A stretch of DNA of 64,000 nt from Pannonibacter phragmitetus DSM 14782 (GCF_000382365.1 NZ_KB908216.1:186675-250674); one strand, 5' to 3'. Shown: positions 16,578 through 26,101, counted from the first letter of the stretch. A program made the numbers and translations. The notes: a model not told the origin generated them from the letters alone.

Positions 16578-17357
16578 CTACACCTGCAGGACGGAGGAAA
16601 CGAGAAGCTGGGTATAGGCATGCTGCGGATCGTCCAGCACCTGATCGGTGAGGCCCTGCTCCACCACGCGGCCGGATTTCATCACCATCAGCCGGTCGGC
16701 GAGAAGCCGCACCACGGCAAGGTCATGGGTGACGATGATCACCGACAGGCCGAGGTCGCGCACCAGCCCGCGCAAAAGATCGAGAAGCCGGGCCTGCACG
16801 CTCACGTCCAGCCCGCCGGTCGGCTCGTCCATGAAGACAAGGCGCGGGCCGGTGACCAGATTGCGGGCGATCTGCAGGCGCTGCTGCATGCCGCCGGAAA
16901 AGGCGGAGGGGCGGTCATCGATGCGGTCGGCGGCGATTTCCACCCGTCCCAGCCAGTCCGTGGCCTTGTCGCGGATTGCGCCGTAATGCCGGGCGCCGAC
17001 AGCCATCAGCCGCTCGCCCACATTGCCGCCAGCGGAAACGCCCATGCGCAAGCCGTCGCGCGGGTTCTGGTGCACATAGGCCCATTCGGTGCGTGACAGC
17101 CGGCGCTTAGCGGTTTCCGCCATGGCCAGCACGTCGCGCCCGTCATAGAGCACAGCCCCTTCATCCGGCTGCTGGTGTCCGGCAAGGCAGGACAGCAGGG
17201 TGGATTTGCCCGAACCGCTTTCCCCGACAATGCCCAGCACCTCGCCGGGGTAAAGATCGAAGGACACATCGGCGCAGCCGATGCGGGCGCCATAGCGCCG
17301 GGTGAGGCCGGACACCTTCAGAAGCGGTGTGTCCGTGATGGTCTGGTGAAGGCTCAT
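16578..17357 (-). CDS. phnK: C-P lyase system protein PhnK (ABC-type ATPase)
   Basis: ABC-type subunit that binds the PhnGHIJ core complex through PhnJ. Walker A GESGSGKST, signature FSGGMQQRLQIARNL and Walker B VFMDEPTGGLDVSVQARLL are intact. I placed the start at ATG 17357, which overlaps the phnJ stop by four bases (ATGA), giving 259 residues as in other PhnK proteins. A longer upstream frame would run inside phnJ and is rejected. Confidence 0.93.
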   Translation of the reverse strand: MSLHQTITDTPLLKVSGLTRRYGARIGCADVSFDLYPGEVLGIVGESGSGKSTLLSCLAGHQQPDEGAVLYDGRDVLAMAETAKRRLSRTEWAYVHQNPRDGLRMGVSAGGNVGERLMAVGARHYGAIRDKATDWLGRVEIAADRIDDRPSAFSGGMQQRLQIARNLVTGPRLVFMDEPTGGLDVSVQARLLDLLRGLVRDLGLSVIIVTHDLAVVRLLADRLMVMKSGRVVEQGLTDQVLDDPQHAYTQLLVSSVLQV

Positions 17358-18244
17358 CGCACCATCTCCCCTGCCCCGGCAGCCGGGCTTGCGCTCAGCC
17401 GCCCGGTGTGGCCGCAGGCCTGCCGCTGGCCGCAATAATCGGTGTCGGAACAGACGAACATCCGGCTGCCCGCGTCATCGGTGATCACCTCATCCAGATA
17501 GCTGTCTTCCGCCCCGCAGAGGTCGCAAGCATGCGGCGCCTTGCCGGGAACGAAGGGGTGATCGTCAAAGTCGAGACTGACCACTTGCGTGTAGGGAGGC
17601 AGGGCATAGATGCGCTGCTCGCGCCCCGCGCCGAACAACTGGATCGCCGGATTGCCCGAAAGCTTCGGATTGTCGAATTTCGGGATCGGCGAAGGGTCCA
17701 TCACATAGCGCCCTTCCACCTTCACCGGATAATCATAGGCCGTGGCGATCTCCCCATGACGGGCGATGTCCTCATAGAGCTTCACATGCATGAGGCCGTA
17801 TTCCTCCAGCTCATGCATCTTGCGTGTCTCAGTTTCACGCGGCTCCAGAAAGCGCAGGGGCTCGGGGATCGGTACCTGATAGACGAGGATCTGGCCCTCG
17901 GTCAGCGGCGTTTCCGGAATGCGGTGGCGCGTCTGGATCAGGGTCGCCTCATCGGTCCGTTCCGTTACGGCAACGCTGGCGGTGCGCTGGAAGAAGCGGC
18001 GGATACTCACCGCGTTGGTGGTGTCGTCCGCCCCCTGATCGATCACCTTCAGCCGGTCCTCCGGCACAAGGCAGGCCGCCGTCACCTGCACGCCGCCTGT
18101 GCCCCAGCCATAGGGCATCGGCATTTCGCGGCTGGCAAAGGGCACCTGATAGCCGGGAACGGCAATGCCCTTGAGGATGGCGCGGCGGATCATCCGCTTG
18201 GTCTGCTCGTCCAGATAGGCGAAGTTGTAGGCATCGTCGGTCAT
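17354..18244 (-). CDS. phnJ: Alpha-D-ribose 1-methylphosphonate 5-phosphate C-P lyase PhnJ
   Basis: Radical-SAM enzyme that breaks the carbon-phosphorus bond. The unusual cysteine motif is present in the C-terminal part: C-x2-C-x21-C-x5-C, beginning CDLCG and ending CSDTDYC. These residues bind the [4Fe-4S] cluster and supply the catalytic thiyl cysteine in the family. The 296-residue length is normal and the N-terminal region (FAYLDEQTKRMIRRAILKG) is highly typical. It overlaps phnI and phnK by four bases each. All key residues are intact, so the pathway should be functional given phnM elsewhere. Confidence 0.96.
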   Translation of the reverse strand: MTDDAYNFAYLDEQTKRMIRRAILKGIAVPGYQVPFASREMPMPYGWGTGGVQVTAACLVPEDRLKVIDQGADDTTNAVSIRRFFQRTASVAVTERTDEATLIQTRHRIPETPLTEGQILVYQVPIPEPLRFLEPRETETRKMHELEEYGLMHVKLYEDIARHGEIATAYDYPVKVEGRYVMDPSPIPKFDNPKLSGNPAIQLFGAGREQRIYALPPYTQVVSLDFDDHPFVPGKAPHACDLCGAEDSYLDEVITDDAGSRMFVCSDTDYCGQRQACGHTGRLSASPAAGAGEMVR

Positions 18245-19347
18245 TCGGCGGCCTCCCTGTCGGCGGTTGCGTTGCGGGCGGCTTCGGCTTCCGCCCGCAG
18301 GCGGCGCACCAGTTCCAGCTCCGCCTGGAAATCCACGTAATGCGGCAGCTTGATGTGCTCCAGAAAGCCGGTCGCCTGGATGTTGTCGCAGTGGGACAGG
18401 ACAAATTCCTCATCCTGCGCGGGGGCGCCGATGTAGTCCTCGCCCAGTTCCTGCCAGCGCAGAGCCCGGTCCACCAGCGACATGGCGATGGACTTGCGCT
18501 CCGACTGACCGAAGACGAGGCCGTAGCCGCGGGTGAACTGCGGCGGCTCGGTGCGCGAGCCGGTGAACTGGTTGACCGTTTCGCATTCCGTCAGCTCGAT
18601 TTCGCCGATTTCGATGGCAAAGCCCAGCTCCGGAACATCCAGCTCCACCGCCACCGTGCCGATGCGCAACTCGCCGACGAAGGCATGGGTGCGCCCGTAG
18701 CCGCGCTGGGTGGAATAGGCGAGCGACAGGATGAAGCCCTCATCCCCGCGCGTGATCGCCTGCAGGCGCAAGGGGCGGCTGGCGGGCAGCTCCAGCGGCT
18801 CGCGGGTCAGGTCCGGCGGGGTGGCATCGCTGCGCGGTTCCTCCTGAATGAGCCCGTCACGGCCAAGAAAGCCGGTGACATGCGGCACCGGCCCGCCCTC
18901 CGCCGGGGCCTGCGGGGCCGGATCAACATCCCCTTCGGCGGCCAGTTTGAAGTCGATCAGGCGGTGGGTGTAGTCGAAGGTCGGCCCCAGGATCTGGCCA
19001 CCGGGCAGGTCCTTGAACGTGGCCGAGACCCGGCGGTCCACGGCCATGCCGACCGTCTCCACCGGCAGCGAAGCACCGAAGCGCGGCAGGGTGGTGCGGT
19101 AGGCGCGGATGAGGAAGATGGCCTCGATCAGATCGCCCCGCGCCTGCTTGATGGCAAGGGCGGCAAGATCGGGATCGTAAAGACTGCCCTCCGCCATGAC
19201 CCGGTTGACGGCGAGCTTCAGCTGCTCGCGGATCTGCGGCACGGTGAGTTCGGCGACGGTGGTGTCCCCGCGCCGCTCCTCCGCCAGCCATTCATGGGCA
19301 TTGCCGATGGCGCGCTCGCCACCCTTGACGGCGACATACATCAGCAA
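18241..19347 (-). CDS. phnI: C-P lyase core subunit PhnI (ribosylphosphonate nucleosidase)
   Basis: Catalytic subunit that displaces adenine from ATP with phosphonate, together with PhnG, PhnH and PhnL. The start MLMYVAVKGGERAIGNAHEW and the RTLPRFG-like segment (YRTTLPRFG near residue 85) are characteristic. At 368 residues it is full length. It overlaps phnH by seven bases and phnJ by four, so the whole core is translationally coupled. Confidence 0.95.
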   Translation of the reverse strand: MLMYVAVKGGERAIGNAHEWLAEERRGDTTVAELTVPQIREQLKLAVNRVMAEGSLYDPDLAALAIKQARGDLIEAIFLIRAYRTTLPRFGASLPVETVGMAVDRRVSATFKDLPGGQILGPTFDYTHRLIDFKLAAEGDVDPAPQAPAEGGPVPHVTGFLGRDGLIQEEPRSDATPPDLTREPLELPASRPLRLQAITRGDEGFILSLAYSTQRGYGRTHAFVGELRIGTVAVELDVPELGFAIEIGEIELTECETVNQFTGSRTEPPQFTRGYGLVFGQSERKSIAMSLVDRALRWQELGEDYIGAPAQDEEFVLSHCDNIQATGFLEHIKLPHYVDFQAELELVRRLRAEAEAARNATADREAAE

Positions 19348-19952
19348 GCCTCCACGATGGTTGTGCGCGGCAGCCCGGAGACCTGGCGGCCTGCGGTCAG
19401 GAAAAAGTCGAAACCGAGCGGAAAGAGTGCATGGTTCTGCCGGAACAGCTCCGGATCGGGCAGGTTCAGCAGGGTTTCATCCGCAATGCCCGGCCCCGTC
19501 AGGCGGCAGCCTTCTGCTGCGAGCGTTTCCACTTCCAGCACCAGCGTCGCGGAGCGGTCCGGATAATCCGGGTCGCCAATGGAGAACTGCTCCATAAGGG
19601 GCTTCAGGTCCTCAAGGCGCCCGAGGGCAAAACGGATGCTGGCGGCATCTGCCCCTGCCTCAAGGCTGGCCGCCGTCAGAACCGGGGCGCCGGTATGGAA
19701 GGTGATCCAGCCGCGCATGGCCTCGCAATCGGCAGCACCTGCCAGAAACACCGGCGTCGTGGTGTCGGCAAGGGTCAGGAGCACGGTTCCGGCGGCTGGA
19801 GAAACGGGCAGCGGCGGCTGGGCCGCGTCCAGCGCGTGGATGGTACCGGGGCGGGCAAGCGCTTCCAGCAGGCAGCGGAAGGCACGCGCGGCCTCGATGG
19901 GCGCATCGGCGAAGCCGCCGGTCAGGGCGCCAGTCTGAGTGTTGGCGGTCAT
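19341..19952 (-). CDS. phnH: C-P lyase core subunit PhnH
   Basis: Non-catalytic core subunit of the PhnGHIJ complex with a PLP-transferase-like fold but no cofactor. The N-terminal GGFADAPIEAARAFRCLLEA and the middle LEDLKPLMEQFSIGDPDYPDRSATL are typical. Its 203 residues match the family. The ATG at 19952 overlaps the phnG stop by one base (TGATG pattern). Confidence 0.94.
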   Translation of the reverse strand: MTANTQTGALTGGFADAPIEAARAFRCLLEALARPGTIHALDAAQPPLPVSPAAGTVLLTLADTTTPVFLAGAADCEAMRGWITFHTGAPVLTAASLEAGADAASIRFALGRLEDLKPLMEQFSIGDPDYPDRSATLVLEVETLAAEGCRLTGPGIADETLLNLPDPELFRQNHALFPLGFDFFLTAGRQVSGLPRTTIVEAC

Positions 19953-20413
19953 CAGTCTTCTCCGCGCACGAGGGTGAAGAAATCGACCTTGGTGGCCGCA
20001 GCCTTCTCCGCACGTACCTGCCGGGCGCTGGCAGCCTCTGCAGCCAGCACATCCAGCACGCGGGCCTGAAGGTCAGCGGCGGCCTCTGTCTGCATCAGCG
20101 CATCCACGCAGGCCGCTCGGGTGGCATGGGCCTTGTCCCGCCCCTGCACATAGGCATGGCCCACTTCGCCGGTGGTAAGCTGAACAGAGCAGCGGGTAAT
20201 GGTCATCTCGCCCAGATTGAAGGGCGCACCCGTGCCGCCCGTGCGTCCGCGCACCATCACGGCCCCCACCTCCGGGCGGCGCAGCAGCGTGTGGTCCGGC
20301 AGATCCGGAAACAGCACGGCCAGACGCGCCGGACTGGCCTTGGCCAGCAGCGACAGCCAGACCTTGCGCTGGCTGTGCGGCTCATCCTCCTTGGGGGAAA
20401 CGGCGGGCTTCAT
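19952..20413 (-). CDS. phnG: C-P lyase core subunit PhnG
   Basis: First gene of the C-P lyase core operon, a small subunit of PhnGHIJ. I chose ATG at 20413, preceded by AGG at a suitable distance, over GTG at 20419, which overlaps that ribosome binding site. The 153-residue protein contains RPEVGAVMVRGRTGGTGAPF and FNLGEMTITRCSVQL, typical PhnG segments. It is divergent from phnF, with operator-like repeats 25-52 bases upstream of its start. Confidence 0.93.
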   Translation of the reverse strand: MKPAVSPKEDEPHSQRKVWLSLLAKASPARLAVLFPDLPDHTLLRRPEVGAVMVRGRTGGTGAPFNLGEMTITRCSVQLTTGEVGHAYVQGRDKAHATRAACVDALMQTEAAADLQARVLDVLAAEAASARQVRAEKAAATKVDFFTLVRGED

Positions 20414-20420
20414 CGGCACC

Positions 20421-20465
20421 TCGACATCTTTGGGTCCTGTCTATATAATGATAGACAACTAGACA
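20421..20465 (+). promoter_or_regulatory. phnF promoter with PhnF-type operator repeats
   Basis: Facing phnF, TCGACA (20421-20426), a 17-bp spacer and a consensus TATAAT (20444-20449) form a strong promoter. Over it lie TGTCTA (20438-20443), TAGACA (20452-20457) and TAGACA (20460-20465): an inverted pair spaced by eight bases plus a direct copy. A GTCTA/TAGAC core is known for PhnF operators in other bacteria. The repeats sit between phnF and phnG, so one site set could repress both directions. Confidence 0.72.
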
Positions 20466-20567
20466 TATTGATACCGCAAGGGGCCATACGGCTCAACCGC
20501 CGTCTTGTGAAATTTTTGCGACGGACCGGTTTCAGCATCGGGCAGGCACAGACTTCGGGGCAGGGCA

Positions 20568-21278
20568 ATGGCGCGCAGCGCAATCTGGAAATCCATCGTG
20601 GACACGCTTTCGGCGGAGATTGCCGAAGGCCACTACAAGCCCGGTGACAAGCTGCCGACCGAGGCGCAGCTTGCCGCCCGCTTTGGCGTCAACCGGCACA
20701 CCGTCCGCCATGCGCTGGCGGCGCTGGCGGAAGCGGGCACCGTGCACTCGCGGCGCGGGGCGGGTGTCTTCGTCACCATCCAGCCAACGGACTATGCCAT
20801 CGGCCGGCGTGTGCGCTTCCAGCAGAACCTTGCCGCCAGCGGCCGCATGGCCTCGCGCCGCATCAGCCTGATGGAAACCCGGGCCTGCGGCGAAAAGGAA
20901 GCCGAAGCGCTGCAACTGGCCCCCGGTGACCCGGTGCATGTGGTGGAGGGCGTATCCCTGGCCGATGGGGTGCCGCTGGCGCTGTTCCGCTCGGTCTTTC
21001 CGGCTGCGCGCGTGCCCGGTTTCCTGCAGGCCATGGCGGGGCGGCAGTCGATCACCGAGGCGCTGGCCGATTGCGGCATCGCCGACTACACCCGTGCCCA
21101 GACCCGCCTGACAGCCAAGCTGGCCCGCCCTGTGCAGGCCCTGACGCTGCAGATTGCCGAAGCCGCGCCGATCCTGCGCTCCGTTTCGATAAATGTGACG
21201 GAGGACGGCCAGCCGATCGAATACGGCATCACGTGGTTTGCCGGGGACCGGGTGTCCCTCACCATGGCACCGGACTAG
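20568..21278 (+). CDS. phnF: Phosphonate-responsive GntR-family regulator PhnF
   Basis: Transcriptional regulator of the HutC/UTRA branch of GntR. The 236-residue protein has a winged helix-turn-helix (residues about 8-72, with YKPGDKLPTEAQLAARFGVNR) and a UTRA ligand domain from about residue 95 to the end. Its divergent position next to phnGHIJKL and the operator repeats over its own promoter point to control of C-P lyase genes. The leader is about 110 bases. The inducing ligand is unproven. Confidence 0.92.
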   Translation: MARSAIWKSIVDTLSAEIAEGHYKPGDKLPTEAQLAARFGVNRHTVRHALAALAEAGTVHSRRGAGVFVTIQPTDYAIGRRVRFQQNLAASGRMASRRISLMETRACGEKEAEALQLAPGDPVHVVEGVSLADGVPLALFRSVFPAARVPGFLQAMAGRQSITEALADCGIADYTRAQTRLTAKLARPVQALTLQIAEAAPILRSVSINVTEDGQPIEYGITWFAGDRVSLTMAPD

Positions 21279-21393
21279 GCATCAGGAGAACAGAAGCCCG
21301 CTGCCGCCGCGGCGTGACGGCGGCGCGGATATGGGGTAAGCAGCACGCCGCAGCCGGGCGCGGTGTCCGGCCTGATGTGCGGAACCTTGAGAC

Positions 21394-22929
21394 ATGCTGC
21401 GTCGCCTTGGCCTTATCGGCGGACTGACCCTTCTGAGCCGGCTGCTCGGCTTCATCCGCGACCTCATCATGGCTGGCGTCCTCGGGGCAGGCCCCATTGC
21501 CGATGCCTTCATGCTGGCCTTCCGCCTGCCGAACCACTTCCGCGCCATCTTCGCCGAAGGGGCCTTCAACGCGGCCTTCCTGCCCACCTATGCGGCGACG
21601 CTGGAAAAGGACGGGCCGGACAAGGCACGCCATTTCGGATCGCAGATCCTGTCCTGGCTGATGCTCGCCAATCTGGCGCTGCTCGTCTTCGCCTGGGTGG
21701 CAACCGGCACGCTGATCACCCTGCTGGCGCCGGGGCTGGGTGCAGAAGACCCCGCCCGGCCCATGGCCATCGAGCTGACGCGCATCACCTTCCCCTATCT
21801 CCTGTGCATGTCCATCGTGGTGCTGCTGTCGGCGGTGCTGAATGCGGAGCGGCGCTTTGCTGCGGCCGCGGCTGCGCCCGTGCTTTTGAACATCGCCATG
21901 ATCGGCACGCTGCTGGCCGTCAGCCAGTTCCCCGATGCAGGCAGCGCGGCGGCCTGGGGTGTGTTGGCGGGCGGCATTGCGCAGGTTCTGCTGCTGACGG
22001 CAGCCACCTTCCGCAGCGAATTCTCCGTGAGCTTCTGCCTGCCGAAGCTTGATCCGGGCGTGCGCCTGTTTTTCCGCCGCCTCGGGCCGGCGCTGCTTGC
22101 TTCCGGCGTCGTTCAGATCGCCATCTTCGCCGACACGATCCTCGCCAGCTTCCTGCCCTCCGGCGCCCTCTCCCACCTCTATTATGCCGACCGGCTGTAT
22201 CAGCTGCCGCTGGGTGTCATCGGCATTGCTCTGGGAACGGCGCTCCTGCCGGAGGTAAGCCGGGGCGCTGCGGCAGAGACGGACGAAGCCCGGCAGAAGC
22301 TGCGCGCCACCATGGATCAGGCCTTCAACATCTGCCTTGCCGCCGGGCTGCCGGTGGCGGTGCTGATGGCGGGGCTCGGGGAACTGGCCATTGCCGCCTT
22401 CTTCCAGCGCGGGGCCTTTGATGCCGCCGCCACCGCAGGTGCGGGCGCGGTGCTGCTGGCCTATTCGCTCGGCCTGCCGGCCGCCCTTGCCGTGCGTTCC
22501 CTCGTTGCCTCCTTCCACGGGCGCGGCGACATGGTGACGCCGCTGAAGATCCTCGCCGTGGCAACGCTGGTGAATGTCGCGCTGAAGGCCACCCTCTCCG
22601 GTCCCTGGGAAGCAGCTGGCCTTGCGGCGGGCACTTCCGCAGGCGTGTGGATCTACGCCATGGGGCTTTATCTGACGGCACGCCACCGCGACTACATGGG
22701 CACCCCGCCCGCCCGGCTGACCGTTCTGCTGCTGACCGGTACCGTGCTGATGGCTGGCCTGATGCTGCTGCAGGACCAGACGCTGGTGCTGTTCTCGAGC
22801 CTGCTGCCGCAAAGCCTCGGCGCGCTCGTGCCCTTTGCCACGCTGACGCTGCTGGCAGGTGCCGCCCTTGGCCTCTACGCCGTCATGCTCTACCCGGCAC
22901 GCGGGTTCCTGCGCCGCCGCAGGCGCTGA
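21394..22929 (+). CDS. murJ: Lipid II flippase MurJ
   Basis: Inner-membrane flippase that moves lipid II to the periplasmic side for peptidoglycan synthesis. The 511-residue protein has about 14 membrane spans. The N-terminal signature (LIGGLTLLSRLLGFIRDLI, then GAGPIADAFMLAFRLPNHFR) and AEGAFNAAFLPTY are diagnostic of MurJ/MviN. The MOP-fold repeats are complete. It is transcribed alone and ends at a bidirectional terminator shared with the convergent RND operon. Confidence 0.95.
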   Translation: MLRRLGLIGGLTLLSRLLGFIRDLIMAGVLGAGPIADAFMLAFRLPNHFRAIFAEGAFNAAFLPTYAATLEKDGPDKARHFGSQILSWLMLANLALLVFAWVATGTLITLLAPGLGAEDPARPMAIELTRITFPYLLCMSIVVLLSAVLNAERRFAAAAAAPVLLNIAMIGTLLAVSQFPDAGSAAAWGVLAGGIAQVLLLTAATFRSEFSVSFCLPKLDPGVRLFFRRLGPALLASGVVQIAIFADTILASFLPSGALSHLYYADRLYQLPLGVIGIALGTALLPEVSRGAAAETDEARQKLRATMDQAFNICLAAGLPVAVLMAGLGELAIAAFFQRGAFDAAATAGAGAVLLAYSLGLPAALAVRSLVASFHGRGDMVTPLKILAVATLVNVALKATLSGPWEAAGLAAGTSAGVWIYAMGLYLTARHRDYMGTPPARLTVLLLTGTVLMAGLMLLQDQTLVLFSSLLPQSLGALVPFATLTLLAGAALGLYAVMLYPARGFLRRRRR

Positions 22930-22950
22930 TTTCCGTCTCCCTTGAAATGC

Positions 22951-22990
22951 AAAACGGGCGGCCAGTCTTCCAGCTGGCCGCCCATCTTCT
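22951..22990. terminator. Bidirectional terminator between murJ and the RND operon
   Basis: A perfect 10-bp stem (22956-22965 with 22974-22983, 8-base loop) has an A run on its left (22951-22954) and a T-rich stretch on its right (22985-22992). It can therefore end transcripts from both the plus-strand murJ and the minus-strand RND operon. Confidence 0.78.
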
Positions 22991-23008
22991 TTCATCTCAC
23001 CCCTGACC

Positions 23009-26000
23009 TCAGGCGTGTGAGGCTCCACCCTCGTGCGCGTCACCATGCGGCTCTGCCGGGCTGTCATCGCGCGGAATGCGGAACCAGGCCACATAGAGCG
23101 CGGGCAGGAACAGGAGCGTCAGAACCGTGCCCACCACGATGCCGCCCATCATGGCATAGGCCATCGGCCCCCAGAACACCTCACGGGAAATGGGGATGAG
23201 CGCGAGCGTCGCCGCTGCTGCCGTCAGCATGATCGGCCGCATGCGGTGCTCGGTTGCCTCGATCACCGCCTTCCACGCCGGCATGCCCTCACTTCTCAAG
23301 TGCTCGATCTGCACCACGAGGATGACCGAGTTGCGGATGAGGATGCCGACGAGGGCAAGGATGCCGAGAATGGCGACGAAGCCCATCGGCGCATTGCTGA
23401 GCAGCAGCGCCGACACCACGCCGATGAGGGCCAGCGGCGCCACGGCGAACACCAGGAACAGGCGGCTGAAGCTCTGCAGCTGGATCATCAGGATGGTGGC
23501 CATGATGAACAGCATCAGCGGAGCCACGGCCGCAATCGGGCCCTGCGCCTCGGCGCTTGATTCAACCGAACCGCCGATCTCGATGTTGTAGCCGGCCGGA
23601 AGCTCCTTCTGGAACTGCTCCATCCGGGGCTTCAGCTGCTCGACAATCGTTGCAGGCTGGGTCGGTCCAACCACCGCAGCCTTCACCGTGATGGTGGGGA
23701 TGCGGTCGCGGGTGGCGATCAGCGGCTGCTCGACTTCATTGCGGAACCGGGCGACCGTCGACAGCGGAATGGACTTGCCGCTGGCACTGGGCAGCTGCAG
23801 GTTCTTCAGCGTCTCGACAGAACCCCTCTCGGAGGCCTGGGCGCGGCCGATGACATCAATCAGGTAGATATCGTCCCGGACCTGGGTTGCCGATGAGCCC
23901 TGCACGATGCTGCCCAGCGCCGAGGCAATGTCCTGCGAGGAAATGCCAAGCTGGCGGGCCTTGTCCTGCAGCACGTCCACCTTCACCACGCGAATGGGCT
24001 CGTTCCAGTCGTAGGTGAGGTTGGACAGAAGCGGATGCGTGTTGAGGACCGCTCCGAACTTCTGCGCCAGCTGACGCACCTGCTGCACGTCCGGGCCGCT
24101 GATCCGGTACTGGACGGGCTTGCCCACCGGGGGCCCGATGTCGAGCAGCTTCACGAAGACATCGCTGCCGGGGAAGGTCTTCGCCGCATAGGCCTGAAGA
24201 TCCGCGCGCAGCCGGTTGCGGGCCTCCAGATCCTTCGTGACGATGACGATCTGGCCGAACCAGGGCGATGCGGACTGCACGTCATAGGACAGGATGAAGC
24301 GCGGCGCCCCCTGCCCCACATAGGCCGACCAGTGCTCCACATCCTCGTTGCCGGAAAGCTTCTCGCGCTCCAGCTGCGCCATCTGCCGGTTGGTTTCGGC
24401 AATGGTCGTGTTCTGCGGCATGTTCCAGTCGATGATCAGTTCGACACGGTCTGACGCAGGGAAGAACTGCTGCTGCACAAGCCCGAGACCACCCACCGAC
24501 ACGCCGAAGGCGGCAATGGTGAGCAGGATCGTCACCCAGCGCCAGCGCATGGCGAGCGTGAGCAGCGAGGCGAACAGCGAAGCCATGCGCCCCTTCTTCT
24601 CGTGATGGGCCTTCATCGTCTTCGGCAGGATCGTCACGCCCAGGAGGGGTGTGAACAGCACGGCTACGATCCAGGACACGATCAGCGACACGGCAATGAC
24701 GACGAAGAGCGTGAAGGTGAACTCCCCGGCCGCACTGCTGTTGAGGCCGATGGGGATGAAGCCGGCGACCGTCACCAGCGTGCCGGTGAGCATCGGGAAG
24801 GCGGTGGAGGTGTAGACGTGCGTCGCTGCCTTTCTGAGGGTATCGCCCGCTTCCAGCCGCGACACCATCATCTCCACCGCAATCATGGCATCGTCCACCA
24901 GCAGGCCCAGCGCGATGATGAGCGCCCCCAGCGAAATACGCTGCAGCGAGATGCCGGTGTACTCCATGAAGACGAAGGTGATGGCCAGCACCAGCGGAAT
25001 GGAGATCGCCACCACCAGACCGGCACGCAGCCCCAAGCTGATGAAGCTGATGGCCAGAACGATGGCCACCGCCTCGAACAGGGCCTTGGTGAAGCCGGAC
25101 ACCGCCTCCTCCACCACCTTGGGCTGGTTCGAGACCTGTGACACGGTCACGCCGACCGGCAGATCCCGGATGACGCGCTGCAATTCGGCTTCCAGCTCCT
25201 CACCAAAGGTGAGCAGGTTGGCGCCTGCCTTCATGCCGATGGCAAGGCCGATCGCTGGCTGGCCGTTGTAGCGGAACAGCGACGACGGCGGGTCCACGTA
25301 GCCGCGGGTGACGGTGGCAATATCCGTCAGCGGGAAATAGCGGTCATTCACACGCAGGTTGATTGCCTTCAGGCTTTCTTCCGAGGTGAACTGGCCGTTG
25401 ACGCGAAGGGCAATCCGCTCGGCTCCGGCCTCGACGAAACCGGACTGGGTCACCGCATTCTGTGCCTGCAGGGTCTCGATGATCGCCCGCTGGTCGATGC
25501 CGAGCGCCGCAATCTTGCGGGTGGAGAATTCCAGATAGATTACCTCGTCCTGCGCACCCAGAATGTCGATCTTGCCGACATTCTCCACCGTCAGCAGCTT
25601 GGCGCGGGCATCCTCCACCAGATCGCGCAGCTGGCGCTGGGTCAGGCCATCGGACGTAAAGGCAAAGATGTTGCCATACACGTCGCCGAAGGAATCATTG
25701 AAGAACGGCCCGAGCACACCACTGGGGAATTCACCCCGGATGTCATTGATCATGTTGCGGACGCGCACCCAGTTGCCGGCCACGTCCCTTGCCTTCGTCG
25801 TCGGCAGAAGCTCCAGGAAGATCGTGGTCTGGCCCGCCCGCGTTTCGGAGCGGGTATAGTCCAGTGCCTCCAGCTCCTCGAGCTTGCGCTCGATCCGGTC
25901 CGTCACCTGCAGCCGCATTTCCTCCGCAGAGGCGCCGGGCCACTGGGCGCTGACGATCATGGTCTTGATCGTGAAGTTCGGATCTTCCTCGCGGCCAAGG

Positions 26001-26101
26001 TTCATGTAGGAGAAGACGCCCGCCAGCAGGAAGACGATCATGAAGTACCAGACGAGGGAACGGTGCTCCAGCGCCCAGTCCGAAAGGTTGAACTTCTTCA
26101 C
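23009..26101 (-). CDS. RND efflux transporter permease
   Basis: Proton-driven inner-membrane exporter of the HAE-RND superfamily. The 1030-residue protein has the expected twelve membrane spans and two large periplasmic loops. Its N-terminus reads LGREEDPNF, as in RND pumps, and the fourth span region has GLLVDDAMIAVEMM, holding the paired Asp residues of proton relay. It is the third gene of an operon with two adaptor proteins and overlaps the second by four bases. Two adaptors with one pump recalls Pseudomonas TriABC. No outer-membrane channel gene is present, so it probably uses a TolC-type protein encoded elsewhere. Substrates are unknown. Confidence 0.93.
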   Translation of the reverse strand: MKKFNLSDWALEHRSLVWYFMIVFLLAGVFSYMNLGREEDPNFTIKTMIVSAQWPGASAEEMRLQVTDRIERKLEELEALDYTRSETRAGQTTIFLELLPTTKARDVAGNWVRVRNMINDIRGEFPSGVLGPFFNDSFGDVYGNIFAFTSDGLTQRQLRDLVEDARAKLLTVENVGKIDILGAQDEVIYLEFSTRKIAALGIDQRAIIETLQAQNAVTQSGFVEAGAERIALRVNGQFTSEESLKAINLRVNDRYFPLTDIATVTRGYVDPPSSLFRYNGQPAIGLAIGMKAGANLLTFGEELEAELQRVIRDLPVGVTVSQVSNQPKVVEEAVSGFTKALFEAVAIVLAISFISLGLRAGLVVAISIPLVLAITFVFMEYTGISLQRISLGALIIALGLLVDDAMIAVEMMVSRLEAGDTLRKAATHVYTSTAFPMLTGTLVTVAGFIPIGLNSSAAGEFTFTLFVVIAVSLIVSWIVAVLFTPLLGVTILPKTMKAHHEKKGRMASLFASLLTLAMRWRWVTILLTIAAFGVSVGGLGLVQQQFFPASDRVELIIDWNMPQNTTIAETNRQMAQLEREKLSGNEDVEHWSAYVGQGAPRFILSYDVQSASPWFGQIVIVTKDLEARNRLRADLQAYAAKTFPGSDVFVKLLDIGPPVGKPVQYRISGPDVQQVRQLAQKFGAVLNTHPLLSNLTYDWNEPIRVVKVDVLQDKARQLGISSQDIASALGSIVQGSSATQVRDDIYLIDVIGRAQASERGSVETLKNLQLPSASGKSIPLSTVARFRNEVEQPLIATRDRIPTITVKAAVVGPTQPATIVEQLKPRMEQFQKELPAGYNIEIGGSVESSAEAQGPIAAVAPLMLFIMATILMIQLQSFSRLFLVFAVAPLALIGVVSALLLSNAPMGFVAILGILALVGILIRNSVILVVQIEHLRSEGMPAWKAVIEATEHRMRPIMLTAAAATLALIPISREVFWGPMAYAMMGGIVVGTVLTLLFLPALYVAWFRIPRDDSPAEPHGDAHEGGASHA

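Noticed and set aside
21259-23094. 611-codon minus-strand frame opposite murJ
   Set aside because: Low-complexity Arg/Gln/Gly/His product antisense to murJ.
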